A stretch of DNA of 64,000 nucleotides from Xanthobacteraceae bacterium (GTDB lineage Bacteria; Pseudomonadota; Alphaproteobacteria; Rhizobiales; Xanthobacteraceae), in NCBI GenBank assembly GCA_022841625.1, contig JALHRD010000021.1, positions 21,695 to 85,694 on the forward strand, in the 5' to 3' direction. Below the pieces are notes generated by a model, which was not told the DNA's origin, made no database searches, and worked only from the letters and a program-made list of their open reading frames with translations. The position numbers were made by a program, and so were the translations under genes. Positions 11,609-19,178 of this stretch are shown piece by piece (position 1 is the first letter of the stretch; each line of letters opens with the position of its first letter).

Positions 11609-13789
11609 ATGGACGACCGCACCCACCAACACGGCACCCATACCCATGACGGGCGTCCGCATGTCCACGCCAGTGTCGATCATCTCGCGACCACCACCGG
11701 ACACAGCGCTCGGCTGGCGATCCGCCTCGACAGCGCCTTGATGGAAACCTTGAACGTCGCCACTGACGGGATCGTGCGCGTGGCGACCGATCGCGGCCGC
11801 AGCGTTCTGGCGCGGCTCGATCCGCCGCTCGATGCCGATCGCGGCACCGGCACCGTGCGCCTCGATCGTTTTGTGCGGCAGGCACTCAAGGCTCATCTCA
11901 ACGAACCGGTGGAGATCGAAAAGGCCGAGGTTGGCCCGGTTCAACGCGTCGAACTCAATCCCGCCGTCGACGTTTCGATGGCGCATGATCTGGTGCCGCA
12001 CATCAAGCAGGTGCTGTGCGAGGCGCGCACGCCGATCAGCATCGGCGCGGTGCTTTACGTGCCGTTTCCTAAATCCCATGCCGGCACGACATACGATGTC
12101 CAGCAAATCGGTGACGGCCCCGGCTATGTCGACCAATCGACCGAGATCGTACTGCGCTATCACGATTCCCATCTGCCGGATGGCGCGTTCGACGTCACAT
12201 TCGAAGATGTTGGCGGCCTGGGCAAACAGATCAAGCTGATCCGCGAATTGGTGCAGCTGCCGCTCTCGCATCCGCAGGTCTATCGCCATCTCGGCATCAA
12301 TCCGCCGCGCGGCCTGATCCTTTACGGCCCGCCGGGCTCCGGTAAATCGCATCTTGCCCGCGCGGTCGCCAACGAGATCGATGCTCGCCTCTATTACATC
12401 AACGGCCCCGACGTGATCGGCACCTATACCGGCGAGACCGAGGCCAATCTGCGCCGGATGTTCAACGAGGCCGGCCATCACGCGCCCTCGATCATCTTCA
12501 TTGACGAACTCGACGCCATGGCGCCCAAGCGCGGCGAGACTGGCGCGCATGCCGATACCCGCACCGTGACGCAGCTCCTGGCCCTGATGGATGGCCTCAA
12601 GCGCGTCGATTCCGTCATCGTCATCGGCACCACCAACCGCATCGATGCCGTCGATCCGGCGTTTCGGCGGCCCGGCCGGTTCGACCGCGAAATCTTCATT
12701 GGTCCGCCGGATGTTGCCGGCCGGCGCGAAATCCTCGAAATCCACACCCGGGAAATGCCGCTCGCCGAGGATGCGCAGGCCTATCTCGACGAGATCGCCA
12801 AACGCACCCACGGCTTCCTCGGCGCCGACCTGATGGAATTGTGCCGCGACGCGGGCCTGTCCCGCCTGCGCCGCAGCGCCGGCAATTTGCAGGATCATCG
12901 CGCCGCATTCCGCATCCCGCTCGAGGATCTACGGGTCGAGCGCGAGGACTTCGAGCTTGCGCTGTCGCAGATCCGCCCGTCGGCTTTGCGCGAAACTTTG
13001 ATCAGCGTGCCGGATGTCTCCTGGAGCGATGTTGGCGGGCTCGATGCCGTGAAGCGCCGCTTGCAGGAAACCGTCGAGCTGCCGCTGCGCAACCCGCAAC
13101 TCCTGACCGCGAGTGGCCTGCCGCCCCATGTTGGCGTGCTGCTCTACGGCCCGCCCGGCACTGGCAAGACGCTGCTTGCCAAGGCGCTCGCCAATGAATG
13201 CGGCGTAAACTTCATCTCGGTGGACGGCCCGGAGATATTCACCAAATGGCTGGGCGAATCCGAGGAAGGCGTGCGTCAGATTTTCCGGATCGCGCGCCAG
13301 GTGGCGCCGACCGTGGTGTTTTTCGATCAGCTTGAAGCGATTGCGCCAATTCGCGGCACGCATGCCGGCTCGATGACCACCGATCGCGTGGTCAGCCAGT
13401 TGCTGGCGGAACTCGATGGCGTCGAGCAGCTTTCGCGCGTGATCGTGCTCGGCGCGACCAACCGCATCGACCTGATTGATCCCTCGATCCTGCGACCCGG
13501 CCGCTTCGGTGTGCATATTCCGGTGGGGCTGCCGGACGCGGACGAACGCAAATCGATTCTCCGAGTTTGCCTGCGTAGCCAAGAAGCCGCCGGCAATATT
13601 GACGCCATCGTCGATGCGATCGCTCCGCTGACCGCTGGCTATTCGGGAGCCCGGCTTAAGCATCTGTGCGACGACGCCAAGCGCGCCGCGATCAAGCGCA
13701 CCAATTTTACCAAAGTTGCCGCGCCGACGGTCGCCGACATGCAGGAGGCGATCGCGGCGGAACGCGCCGAAAAGAAACCCGGAGACTAG
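11609..13789 (+). CDS. CDC48/p97-type AAA+ ATPase with substituted second Walker B
   Basis: A 726-residue protein with CDC48-type N domains (about residues 30-190) and two AAA+ modules. D1 has Walker A GPPGSGKS at 240-247 and Walker [12 protein letters not shown] with Asp299-Glu300. D2 has Walker A GPPGTGKT at 514-521, but its Walker B reads [10 protein letters not shown]: Asp573 is followed by Gln574 (CAG at 13328-13330) where hydrolysis needs Glu. Arginine-finger segments RRPGRFD (D1) and RPGRFG (D2) remain. The first 20 residues are His-rich ([10 protein letters not shown]). Relatives unfold or remodel protein complexes. The setting between two cupin genes, three bases after the first, suggests the cupins or neighbouring dioxygenases are clients. 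The stop codon is part of a CTAG hairpin element. Confidence 0.93.
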   Translation: MDDRTHQHGTHTHDGRPHVHASVDHLATTTGHSARLAIRLDSALMETLNVATDGIVRVATDRGRSVLARLDPPLDADRGTGTVRLDRFVRQALKAHLNEPVEIEKAEVGPVQRVELNPAVDVSMAHDLVPHIKQVLCEARTPISIGAVLYVPFPKSHAGTTYDVQQIGDGPGYVDQSTEIVLRYHDSHLPDGAFDVTFEDVGGLGKQIKLIRELVQLPLSHPQVYRHLGINPPRGLILYGPPGSGKSHLARAVANEIDARLYYINGPDVIGTYTGETEANLRRMFNEAGHHAPSIIFIDELDAMAPKRGETGAHADTRTVTQLLALMDGLKRVDSVIVIGTTNRIDAVDPAFRRPGRFDREIFIGPPDVAGRREILEIHTREMPLAEDAQAYLDEIAKRTHGFLGADLMELCRDAGLSRLRRSAGNLQDHRAAFRIPLEDLRVEREDFELALSQIRPSALRETLISVPDVSWSDVGGLDAVKRRLQETVELPLRNPQLLTASGLPPHVGVLLYGPPGTGKTLLAKALANECGVNFISVDGPEIFTKWLGESEEGVRQIFRIARQVAPTVVFFDQLEAIAPIRGTHAGSMTTDRVVSQLLAELDGVEQLSRVIVLGATNRIDLIDPSILRPGRFGVHIPVGLPDADERKSILRVCLRSQEAAGNIDAIVDAIAPLTAGYSGARLKHLCDDAKRAAIKRTNFTKVAAPTVADMQEAIAAERAEKKPGD

Positions 13790-13861
13790 TGGTCCGATTC
13801 TAACATTCGCATCCCATTTCCGCGTGCGATTTTGCGAATGTTAGAATCAAAGGACCACTAG
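13786..13861. repeat. CTAGTG hairpin element, copy 1
   Basis: A 76-base near-palindrome running from CTAGTGGTCC to GGACCACTAG, with inner arms GATTCTAACATTCGC and GCGAATGTTAGAATC around a roughly 20-base loop. The initial CTAG supplies the TAG stop of the CDC48-like gene. It is the reverse complement of the copy at 62629-62704 with only two differences by eye. It is not a simple terminator because there is no U-run; its origin and role are unknown. Confidence 0.9.
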
Positions 13862-13894
13862 CAAGTTTAAGCTGCACTAGATTTAGCAAGTTGT

Positions 13895-13968
13895 GAGTGT
13901 CCTTCGATTCCGAAGTTCGTGTCGGAGGCCGCTGCGAAATGGTACGAACTTCGGAATCGGGACACGAG
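13895..13968. repeat. CTAGTG hairpin element, copy 2 (degenerate ends)
   Basis: Arms GATTCCGAAGTTCGT and ACGAACTTCGGAATC enclose a loop of about 26 bases, and outer arms GTGTCC and GGACAC remain, but the terminal CTAG motifs have decayed. Arms match the copy at 62701-62775 in reverse orientation; the loop does not. The element ends two bases before the ATG of the next cupin gene, so it occupies the position where a ribosome-binding site would be. The linker from 13862 carries another CACTAG at 13875-13880. Confidence 0.85.
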
Positions 13969-13970
13969 CC

Positions 13971-14483
13971 ATGGCAGAAATCGAACGAACCCGTGAACGC
14001 GAGCGCCCGCCGCTGGCCGACAATCCCTATGAGCGGACCATGCGGGCGCGCGCGGCGCAGCTTGAGCGCAACAAGACCGGCCCGATTGTCGTGCGCAAAT
14101 CGGAACGCCCGATGTATCAGGCGCGGCAAGGTAAGCTGCGCTACTACCTCGAACCGATCACTCACCCCGATACGCCTCTGCAAATGTGGCGGGTGTTCAC
14201 CCACGAAATTCGCACCAAGTCCGGCAAACATCGTCATCAAGGCGGGCTGGTGATTTACGTGTTGGAGGGCAAGGGCTATTCGGTGGTCGAGGGCGAGCGC
14301 CTGGATTGGGAAAAGGGCGATCTCGTGCTGCTGCCGCTGCATCCCAACGAAGTTGAGCACCAGCATTTCAATCTCGACCCGGAGAAACCCGCGGTCTGGT
14401 GCGCCTTTATCCACCTGCCGATCCAGGAATACCTGGCGTCCGACCTTCAGCAGATGGAAAACTCCCCGGATTTCAAAGGCTAG
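13971..14483 (+). CDS. Small metal-competent cupin protein
   Basis: From ATG 13971 (MAEIERTRERERP) this encodes 170 residues with a full cupin motif 1, SGKHRHQGG...LEGKGY, and motif 2 PNEVEHQHFN, so a three-histidine metal centre is plausible. It is paralogous to the gene at 11069, whose motif-1 histidines are lost. An upstream in-frame ATG at 13953 does not exist; the frame opens earlier at 13893 inside the hairpin repeat, which is unlikely to be coding. There is no clear Shine-Dalgarno because the hairpin abuts the start. It may be a dioxygenase, isomerase or binding protein; its place in the CDC48/cupin/aromatic cluster is the only clue. Confidence 0.85.
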   Translation: MAEIERTRERERPPLADNPYERTMRARAAQLERNKTGPIVVRKSERPMYQARQGKLRYYLEPITHPDTPLQMWRVFTHEIRTKSGKHRHQGGLVIYVLEGKGYSVVEGERLDWEKGDLVLLPLHPNEVEHQHFNLDPEKPAVWCAFIHLPIQEYLASDLQQMENSPDFKG

Positions 14484-14641
14484 CGAGCAAGCCCCGTTTC
14501 CCCAATGTTTTCCCGTCATCACGCGGCGCGGGGCAGATTCCATCTCGACTCGAACGCCGTTTGAACCGACAATTCCTCCCAAGCGCAAGCGGATGCCTCG
14601 TCGCGAGGTGCCGGCTTGACGCACACACGGGAGGGATTTCC

Positions 14642-15871
14642 ATGGACCGACGCGATTTCTTGCTATCCAGTTCGCTCGCTGCCGCAGCAGCCGCGACTGT
14701 GACCGCGACATCGAACGGCCCGGTGCTTGCCCAAGCCACGCCGCCGTCCGAGGTCGGGGTTAATCCGGATCGCCCGAATACGCCTTATGAAGGCAGCAAG
14801 GCCAATCGGAAACTCCAGATCGTCAATCTTCTCGATCTCGAACCCGAGGCGAAGAAGATCCTACCGGTCGGCGGCTACGACTATATTTTCGGCGGCTCCG
14901 GCGCCAATTGGACTCGGCGCGAGAACGTCGAAGCATTCAGCCGCGTCAATATCGAGCCGCAGGCGCTGAGCGGAACCAGCCAAGTCGACCTCTCCACCGA
15001 AATACTGGGGTCGAAGCTGTCAATTCCGATTTTCGTGCCGCCGATGGGCAGCCACGGCCTTGCCCATGTCGACAAGGAAGCCGCGACCGCGCGCGGCGCC
15101 GCCGCGGTTGGCACGCTGATGGCCACCTCCACGGTATCGAACATGAGCATGGAAGAAATCGCATCGCATAATCCGGGACCAAAATGGTTCCAGCTCTATG
15201 TCCCGACCGACCGCGGCTATACCCGCGAACTGGTTCAGCGCGCCAAGGCCGCCGGCTACACCGCAATCGCGCCGACGGTTGACAATCTCTGGTCCTATCC
15301 GCGTGAGGAGAACATCCGCAACGAATTTCGGCCGCCTTCGACGCTTGGGCGCGGCAACCTGCCACGCGGAATGGACCCGGCGGCGGGATCGAAGATGCTC
15401 AGTGCGCGCAAACGCGATCTCAACCTTGACGATCTGGAATGGATCAAGAAGGAAGCCGGGCTGCCGGTCATCATCAAAGGCGTGATGTCCGCCAGGGTCG
15501 CCACCGCGGCGATCAAGGCCGGCATGGACGGCATCTGGGTTTCCAATCATGGCGGCCGCGCCTTCGACGGCGTGCAGGCCACCATCACCATGCTGCCGCG
15601 GATCGCGCAGGCTGTGGATGGCCGCGTGCCGATCGTGCTCGATTCGGGCGTCCGGCGCGCCGACCATGTATTCAAAGCGCTGGCGCTTGGCGCCACCGTG
15701 GTCGGCTGCGGCCGGCCGATCATGTACGGGCTGGCGCTTGGCGGCGCGCTTGGCGTGCAGAGCGTGCTTGAACATCTGCGCGACAACTTGACGATTATCA
15801 TGCGGCTGGCCGGCACCAAGAACGTCAAGGCGATTACGCGCGACTATCTGGCGCCGCCGGCAATCGCGTAA
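14642..15871 (+). CDS. FMN-dependent 2-hydroxyacid dehydrogenase/oxidase with Tat signal
   Basis: From ATG 14642, preceded by GGGAGGGA at 14630-14637, the protein has 409 residues. It opens with a twin-arginine signal, MDRRDFLLSSSLAAAAAAT, unusual for this normally cytoplasmic family. The FMN TIM barrel shows the active-site histidine in SNHGGRAFDG and the FMN-phosphate segment LDSGVRRADHVFKALALGA. Members oxidise L-lactate, glycolate or mandelate to the 2-oxo acid. Here a periplasmic enzyme passing electrons to a quinone or cytochrome is inferred. It follows the cupin gene by about 160 bases and may be part of the same aromatic-acid (for example mandelate-like) pathway, though the substrate is not proven. 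Confidence 0.88.
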   Translation: MDRRDFLLSSSLAAAAAATVTATSNGPVLAQATPPSEVGVNPDRPNTPYEGSKANRKLQIVNLLDLEPEAKKILPVGGYDYIFGGSGANWTRRENVEAFSRVNIEPQALSGTSQVDLSTEILGSKLSIPIFVPPMGSHGLAHVDKEAATARGAAAVGTLMATSTVSNMSMEEIASHNPGPKWFQLYVPTDRGYTRELVQRAKAAGYTAIAPTVDNLWSYPREENIRNEFRPPSTLGRGNLPRGMDPAAGSKMLSARKRDLNLDDLEWIKKEAGLPVIIKGVMSARVATAAIKAGMDGIWVSNHGGRAFDGVQATITMLPRIAQAVDGRVPIVLDSGVRRADHVFKALALGATVVGCGRPIMYGLALGGALGVQSVLEHLRDNLTIIMRLAGTKNVKAITRDYLAPPAIA

Positions 15872-15896
15872 TCGCGTTCTCCACTCATGCCCGCTG

Positions 15897-15945
15897 GAGC
15901 ATGATCCCGAAAAGTGGGAACCGGTTTTCGGAAAAGATCATGCTC
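15897..15945. repeat. RIME-like palindromic repeat
   Basis: GAGCATGATC at 15897-15906 pairs with GATCATGCTC ending at 15945, enclosing GAAAAGTGGGAACCGGTTTTC. Palindromes of this consensus are, from memory, widespread in Rhizobiales intergenic regions and resemble the Rhizobium intergenic mosaic elements. It lies between the convergent hydroxyacid dehydrogenase and Rieske oxygenase genes. Confidence 0.75.
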
Positions 15946-15958
15946 AAACAATGAAGTC

Positions 15959-15996
15959 AGACCAAGATCCCTTTCAATCGAAACGGATCTTGGTCT
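15959..15996. repeat. Second palindrome of the RIME-like mosaic
   Basis: AGACCAAGATCC and GGATCTTGGTCT form a 12-base-arm hairpin directly behind the preceding palindrome, with the arms separated by a short loop. Its right end overlaps the end of the Rieske oxygenase gene at 15995. It could also block transcripts from both converging genes, but no U-run marks it as an intrinsic terminator. Confidence 0.7.
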
Positions 15997-17308
15997 AGCG
16001 GCCACCCGTCCAACTTGCCGCCTTGCGACGCGCGGCGTCGATCCGCCGCCAATAGCCCTGCCAATCGTCGGTCGGGCCGATGCCGTCGATGGCGGCGGGA
16101 CCCGTCAATGTCGGCGCCGATGCCGCGTTCGGCACCAGGGGCGGCGTGCCGCCGTCCGCAACATCGTCGATCGCACGACGCAGGATGCGCCGATAGGCGC
16201 TGATCGCTTTGTCGGATTGCCCGAGATGTTCCTGGGTGCGGTCCTGGATCGGCCCCATGGATTCGCAGGCCCATTGGTCGTGGACATTAATGTCGGCGCC
16301 CATGCCGGTGTAGGTCTCGTGCGCCTGCTCGTGCGGATCGTAACCGTAATTGTTGCGCTTGTTCTTGCGCGGAACGTAATCCGGCAATTCGTAGAGTGCG
16401 AGCCGCTGGCGCCGCATCTCATCCTTGTCCACCGGTTCGCCGAAACTGGTGAAGATCGCGTACCAATAATGCGAGGTGTCGTCGGTCGGCACATGCCATT
16501 GGGTGATGGTCATCTCGCGGCTGAGCGGGATGTGGAACGCATGCGGGAACAAGAGATTGGTCACGCGAATATGCGTGCTGGCGTCGCTCAGGCGCCGCGT
16601 CGTCAGGATGCGCAGGCCATAGTCGGTCGGCTCGACATCGATCCGCGGCCGGGTGTGCTCGCGCACAATCCGTGTGATCGGCATGTCCGAGTCGGCGGAC
16701 TTGTCGCGAAACAGCCGCCCATAGGTTTCGCCGGATTCGTCGTCGTTGAAAAACCGGTGCAGGAATGAGGTATGGGCGGGATCGATGCCGACCTCCAGCG
16801 ATTGCAGCCAGTTGCAGTCGATCAAACCCTTGAACGCAAAAGTGTGGCTGGCGGGCGCAACGAAGCAATCGAAATGCGGAAACGGCGGCGGCTCGCCCGC
16901 GCCCAGATAGGCAAATAGAATGCCGTTCTTCTCGACCACCGGATAGGCCTTGTGGTGGATGTTGTCACACATCCGGCTGCCTTCCGGTTCGGCGGGGGTC
17001 TCCAGGCAACGGCCGCCGACGTCGAACAGCCAGCCATGGAAGGCGCAGCGCAGGCCGCCATCCTCAAGCCGCCCAAAAGCGAGATCGGTGCCGCGATGGG
17101 GGCACGCGCGCCCCATCAATCCATAACGGCCCTGCCCATCCTTGAAGACCACGAGGTCCTCGCCGAGCAGGCGCACCGGCTTGATCGGCCGATTGCCGCC
17201 GAGTTCATCGACCAGCGCGGCTGGCTGCCAATATCGCCGCATCAATGCACCGGCCGGCGTTCCGGGGCCGATGCGGGTGATAAGATCGTTTTGTTCCTGG
17301 CTCAGCAT
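15995..17308 (-). CDS. Rieske non-heme iron oxygenase, alpha subunit (phthalate 4,5-dioxygenase-type)
   Basis: A 437-residue oxygenase component. The Rieske cluster ligands are in CPHRGTDLAFG and CAFHGW (CxH...CxxH), and the mononuclear iron facial triad sits around DPAHTSFLH in the catalytic domain. Length and QEQNDLITRIGPGTPAG start resemble the phthalate dioxygenase/vanillate demethylase branch, whose members work with a PDR-type reductase rather than separate ferredoxin. A candidate reductase is at 62881, about 45 kb away. No beta subunit is present, as expected for this branch. The substrate, likely an aromatic carboxylate or ether, is inferred only. It is convergent with the hydroxyacid dehydrogenase. 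Confidence 0.9.
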   Translation of the reverse strand: MLSQEQNDLITRIGPGTPAGALMRRYWQPAALVDELGGNRPIKPVRLLGEDLVVFKDGQGRYGLMGRACPHRGTDLAFGRLEDGGLRCAFHGWLFDVGGRCLETPAEPEGSRMCDNIHHKAYPVVEKNGILFAYLGAGEPPPFPHFDCFVAPASHTFAFKGLIDCNWLQSLEVGIDPAHTSFLHRFFNDDESGETYGRLFRDKSADSDMPITRIVREHTRPRIDVEPTDYGLRILTTRRLSDASTHIRVTNLLFPHAFHIPLSREMTITQWHVPTDDTSHYWYAIFTSFGEPVDKDEMRRQRLALYELPDYVPRKNKRNNYGYDPHEQAHETYTGMGADINVHDQWACESMGPIQDRTQEHLGQSDKAISAYRRILRRAIDDVADGGTPPLVPNAASAPTLTGPAAIDGIGPTDDWQGYWRRIDAARRKAASWTGGR

Positions 17309-17376
17309 GACCGTTTCCCGCAGATGACGCTGCTTGCTTTATACGATCGGGCGCGCGCGGACACCACTCGGCAAGG

Positions 17377-18231
17377 TCAGCGGCCCGGCAGGACCATGAC
17401 CTTCGGCGTTGACGGCAGCATCGCCTTGGACAGCACGGCTGACGGGACCGGCGCCATCTCGACATCCCAATTCAGCTCGCGCGCGCCGTTCAAGAAGCGG
17501 TTCAGCGTCCCAGAGCTGAAATAATGCATTGGAATGACCAGCGGCGCCTTCAGCGATTGCAAGACTTCGATCATCCCGCCGGAGTCGAGCGTCATCGAAC
17601 CATCGACCGGCGCAAACACGACATCGAGACGGCCGATCTCGTCGAGCTGCTGCTGATTGAGCGTATGATGCAGATGGCCGAGATGACCAATGCAGAGCTG
17701 CGCAACCTCGAAGATAAAGATCGAATTGCCGTGCCGCTCGGTGCCGCCGTCAAACCATGAACGGATATTGGTCGGCACATTGCGCACCCTTACGTCGCGC
17801 ACCGCCAGGTCGTAACGCGCCGGCTGTTCGGGACTTGCGCCCCAGCCGCGCAGCACATGCGCGATCCGCGGGTCCGGCCGATCGGTGTAATGCGTGGTAT
17901 GGGCGCGGTTCATGGTGACGATGTCAGGCAGCGCGGTCGGCCTGACATAGTCGTTGTAATCGGTGGCGATGCGCACGCCCTGCGGGCTTTCGATCAAAAA
18001 AGTCGAATGGCCGATGTAATTGATCCGAATCTGATCGGCGTTAAGCGCAAGCCGCAATGACGCTGGCGTGGCACGCGCGCGGTTCGCTGCGATCAATCCG
18101 GGACAGCTTTCGACCATTTCCGGCTTGGCCGCCGACGGCTGCGACCTCTGGGCGCTAGCCGGGCCGCCAATCGTCACGATGGCGGCGGCAATCGCCGCCG
18201 CGGCCATCGCCATGCGAACCGGACCTGCCAC
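17377..18231 (-). CDS. Metallo-beta-lactamase-fold hydrolase (UlaG-like), exported
   Basis: A 284-residue protein with an N-terminal signal peptide (MAGPVRMAMAAAAIAAAIVT...PASA). The UlaG-like fold is suggested by NYIGHSTFLIESPQGVRIATD and by the late VIPMHYFSSG. However, the canonical THxHxDH metal motif is replaced by NRAHTTHYTD, so metal binding may be altered; GHLGHLHHTL provides further histidines. Function is not predictable beyond a probable periplasmic hydrolase. It lies 68 bases downstream of the Rieske oxygenase gene's start on the same strand. Confidence 0.78.
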   Translation of the reverse strand: MAGPVRMAMAAAAIAAAIVTIGGPASAQRSQPSAAKPEMVESCPGLIAANRARATPASLRLALNADQIRINYIGHSTFLIESPQGVRIATDYNDYVRPTALPDIVTMNRAHTTHYTDRPDPRIAHVLRGWGASPEQPARYDLAVRDVRVRNVPTNIRSWFDGGTERHGNSIFIFEVAQLCIGHLGHLHHTLNQQQLDEIGRLDVVFAPVDGSMTLDSGGMIEVLQSLKAPLVIPMHYFSSGTLNRFLNGARELNWDVEMAPVPSAVLSKAMLPSTPKVMVLPGR

Positions 18232-18307
18232 AGTGATCCTCCTATCTTGGCGCGCTCGACCGTGGAGGCGACAAGTGTGGCATGGAATGCGTGCTGAGAA
18301 AATGACA

Positions 18308-18331
18308 ATGCCCGGGCCTGAGCCCGGGCAT
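18308..18331 (-). terminator. Likely intrinsic terminator
   Basis: ATGCCCGGGC-CTGA-GCCCGGGCAT is a perfect 10-bp stem with a 4-base loop. Read on the minus strand it is followed by TGTCATTTTCTC, a T-rich stretch. It lies between the stop of the 18363 gene and the start of the 17377 gene, both on the minus strand, so it probably ends the former transcript. Confidence 0.7.
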
Positions 18332-18362
18332 CGCGCGAACTAAAATGTCAAATCGGGACGGC

Positions 18363-19007
18363 TCAGCGCAGCGTCGGCGACGCAATAATGCCCCTGGAGG
18401 TCAGCACCACCCAGCGTCCGTCCTGACGGCGGATCGCCTCGATCCGGCCGATACCCGGCACAACGTCGCCGGCTTCGACCTCGAACATACCGCCACCCTG
18501 ACCTTGGATGGAGGCGACACCACGGTTGACCTGACGTACCACCCAGCCATCAATGGCGGGCTGACGCGGGGTCGCGGCCGGCGGCGTGGCCTGTTGCGGC
18601 CGAACCGATCCGGTCGAGATCCGATCGATGCGCTCAAGCCGTTCGGTGAACCTGGCGAACTGCGCATTGGCGTCGCGATTGCTGCTCTCGACGCTCGACC
18701 GCAGCGCGGCAATTTCCGATCGCAGATTAGCAGTGACATCCTGCACCAGCGTAAGATCGAGGGTCGCGAGCGATTCCACCGTCGGTCCGGAGCGCGCGAT
18801 CAAGGTGCCGCCGAGAGCGCCGGTTATCACGCCCAGCATCGCCGAGGCGGCGAGCAGCGCATAGCGGCTGAAACGCGATTGAGCGTGCGCCGCATGCGTT
18901 GCGGCGATCTGCCCCGTGGATGATTGCTTGGTGTCGGTCGCCTTCAGCGCCTCGACAGCCTTCATGGCGACTTCGACCGGCGACGTAACATGGCTATTCG
19001 CGCTCAT
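18363..19007 (-). CDS. Conserved-type hypothetical, single-pass membrane protein with coiled coil
   Basis: A 214-residue protein, not assigned to a named family. It has a polar N-terminus (about 1-48), one hydrophobic segment (RYALLAASAMLGVITGALGG, about 49-68), a heptad-rich stretch containing LRSEIAALRSSVESSNRD and ARFTERLERIDR (about 90-125), a Pro/Ala/Thr linker, then a compact C-terminal domain with FEVEAGDVVPGIGRIEAIRR and WVVLTSRGII. The pattern suggests a periplasmic domain on an oligomerising stalk. No neighbour relation is apparent, and a perfect hairpin follows it. Function unknown. Confidence 0.7.
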   Translation of the reverse strand: MSANSHVTSPVEVAMKAVEALKATDTKQSSTGQIAATHAAHAQSRFSRYALLAASAMLGVITGALGGTLIARSGPTVESLATLDLTLVQDVTANLRSEIAALRSSVESSNRDANAQFARFTERLERIDRISTGSVRPQQATPPAATPRQPAIDGWVVRQVNRGVASIQGQGGGMFEVEAGDVVPGIGRIEAIRRQDGRWVVLTSRGIIASPTLR

Positions 19008-19152
19008 GGCAGTTCCCCATTCGTAGTTGACGAATAGAGAACCATTTCGGTTACCAAAGCCCTACGGACAGTGCGCCGCCAAGCTATGACCGCCGTTTGG
19101 TTGGAAATTGCCGCACGCAATCTTACAACAGGGTTACCAGCGAACTAACGCA

Positions 19153-19178
19153 CCCGGATCACACGCCCGGATCACACG
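19153..19178. repeat. 13-bp tandem duplication at the end of livF
   Basis: CCCGGATCACACG occurs twice head to tail. The second copy overlaps the stop codon of the LivF-type gene on the minus strand. Probably a slippage duplication; no function is inferred. Confidence 0.6.

Noticed and set aside
11444..12898. 484-codon open frame opposite the CDC48-like gene
   Set aside because: Antisense of a clear AAA+ gene, with no start signal or similarity.
13786..13968. Hairpins as ordinary rho-independent terminators
   Set aside because: No T-run follows either arm; long loops and near-identical copies 49 kb away indicate a repeat family instead.
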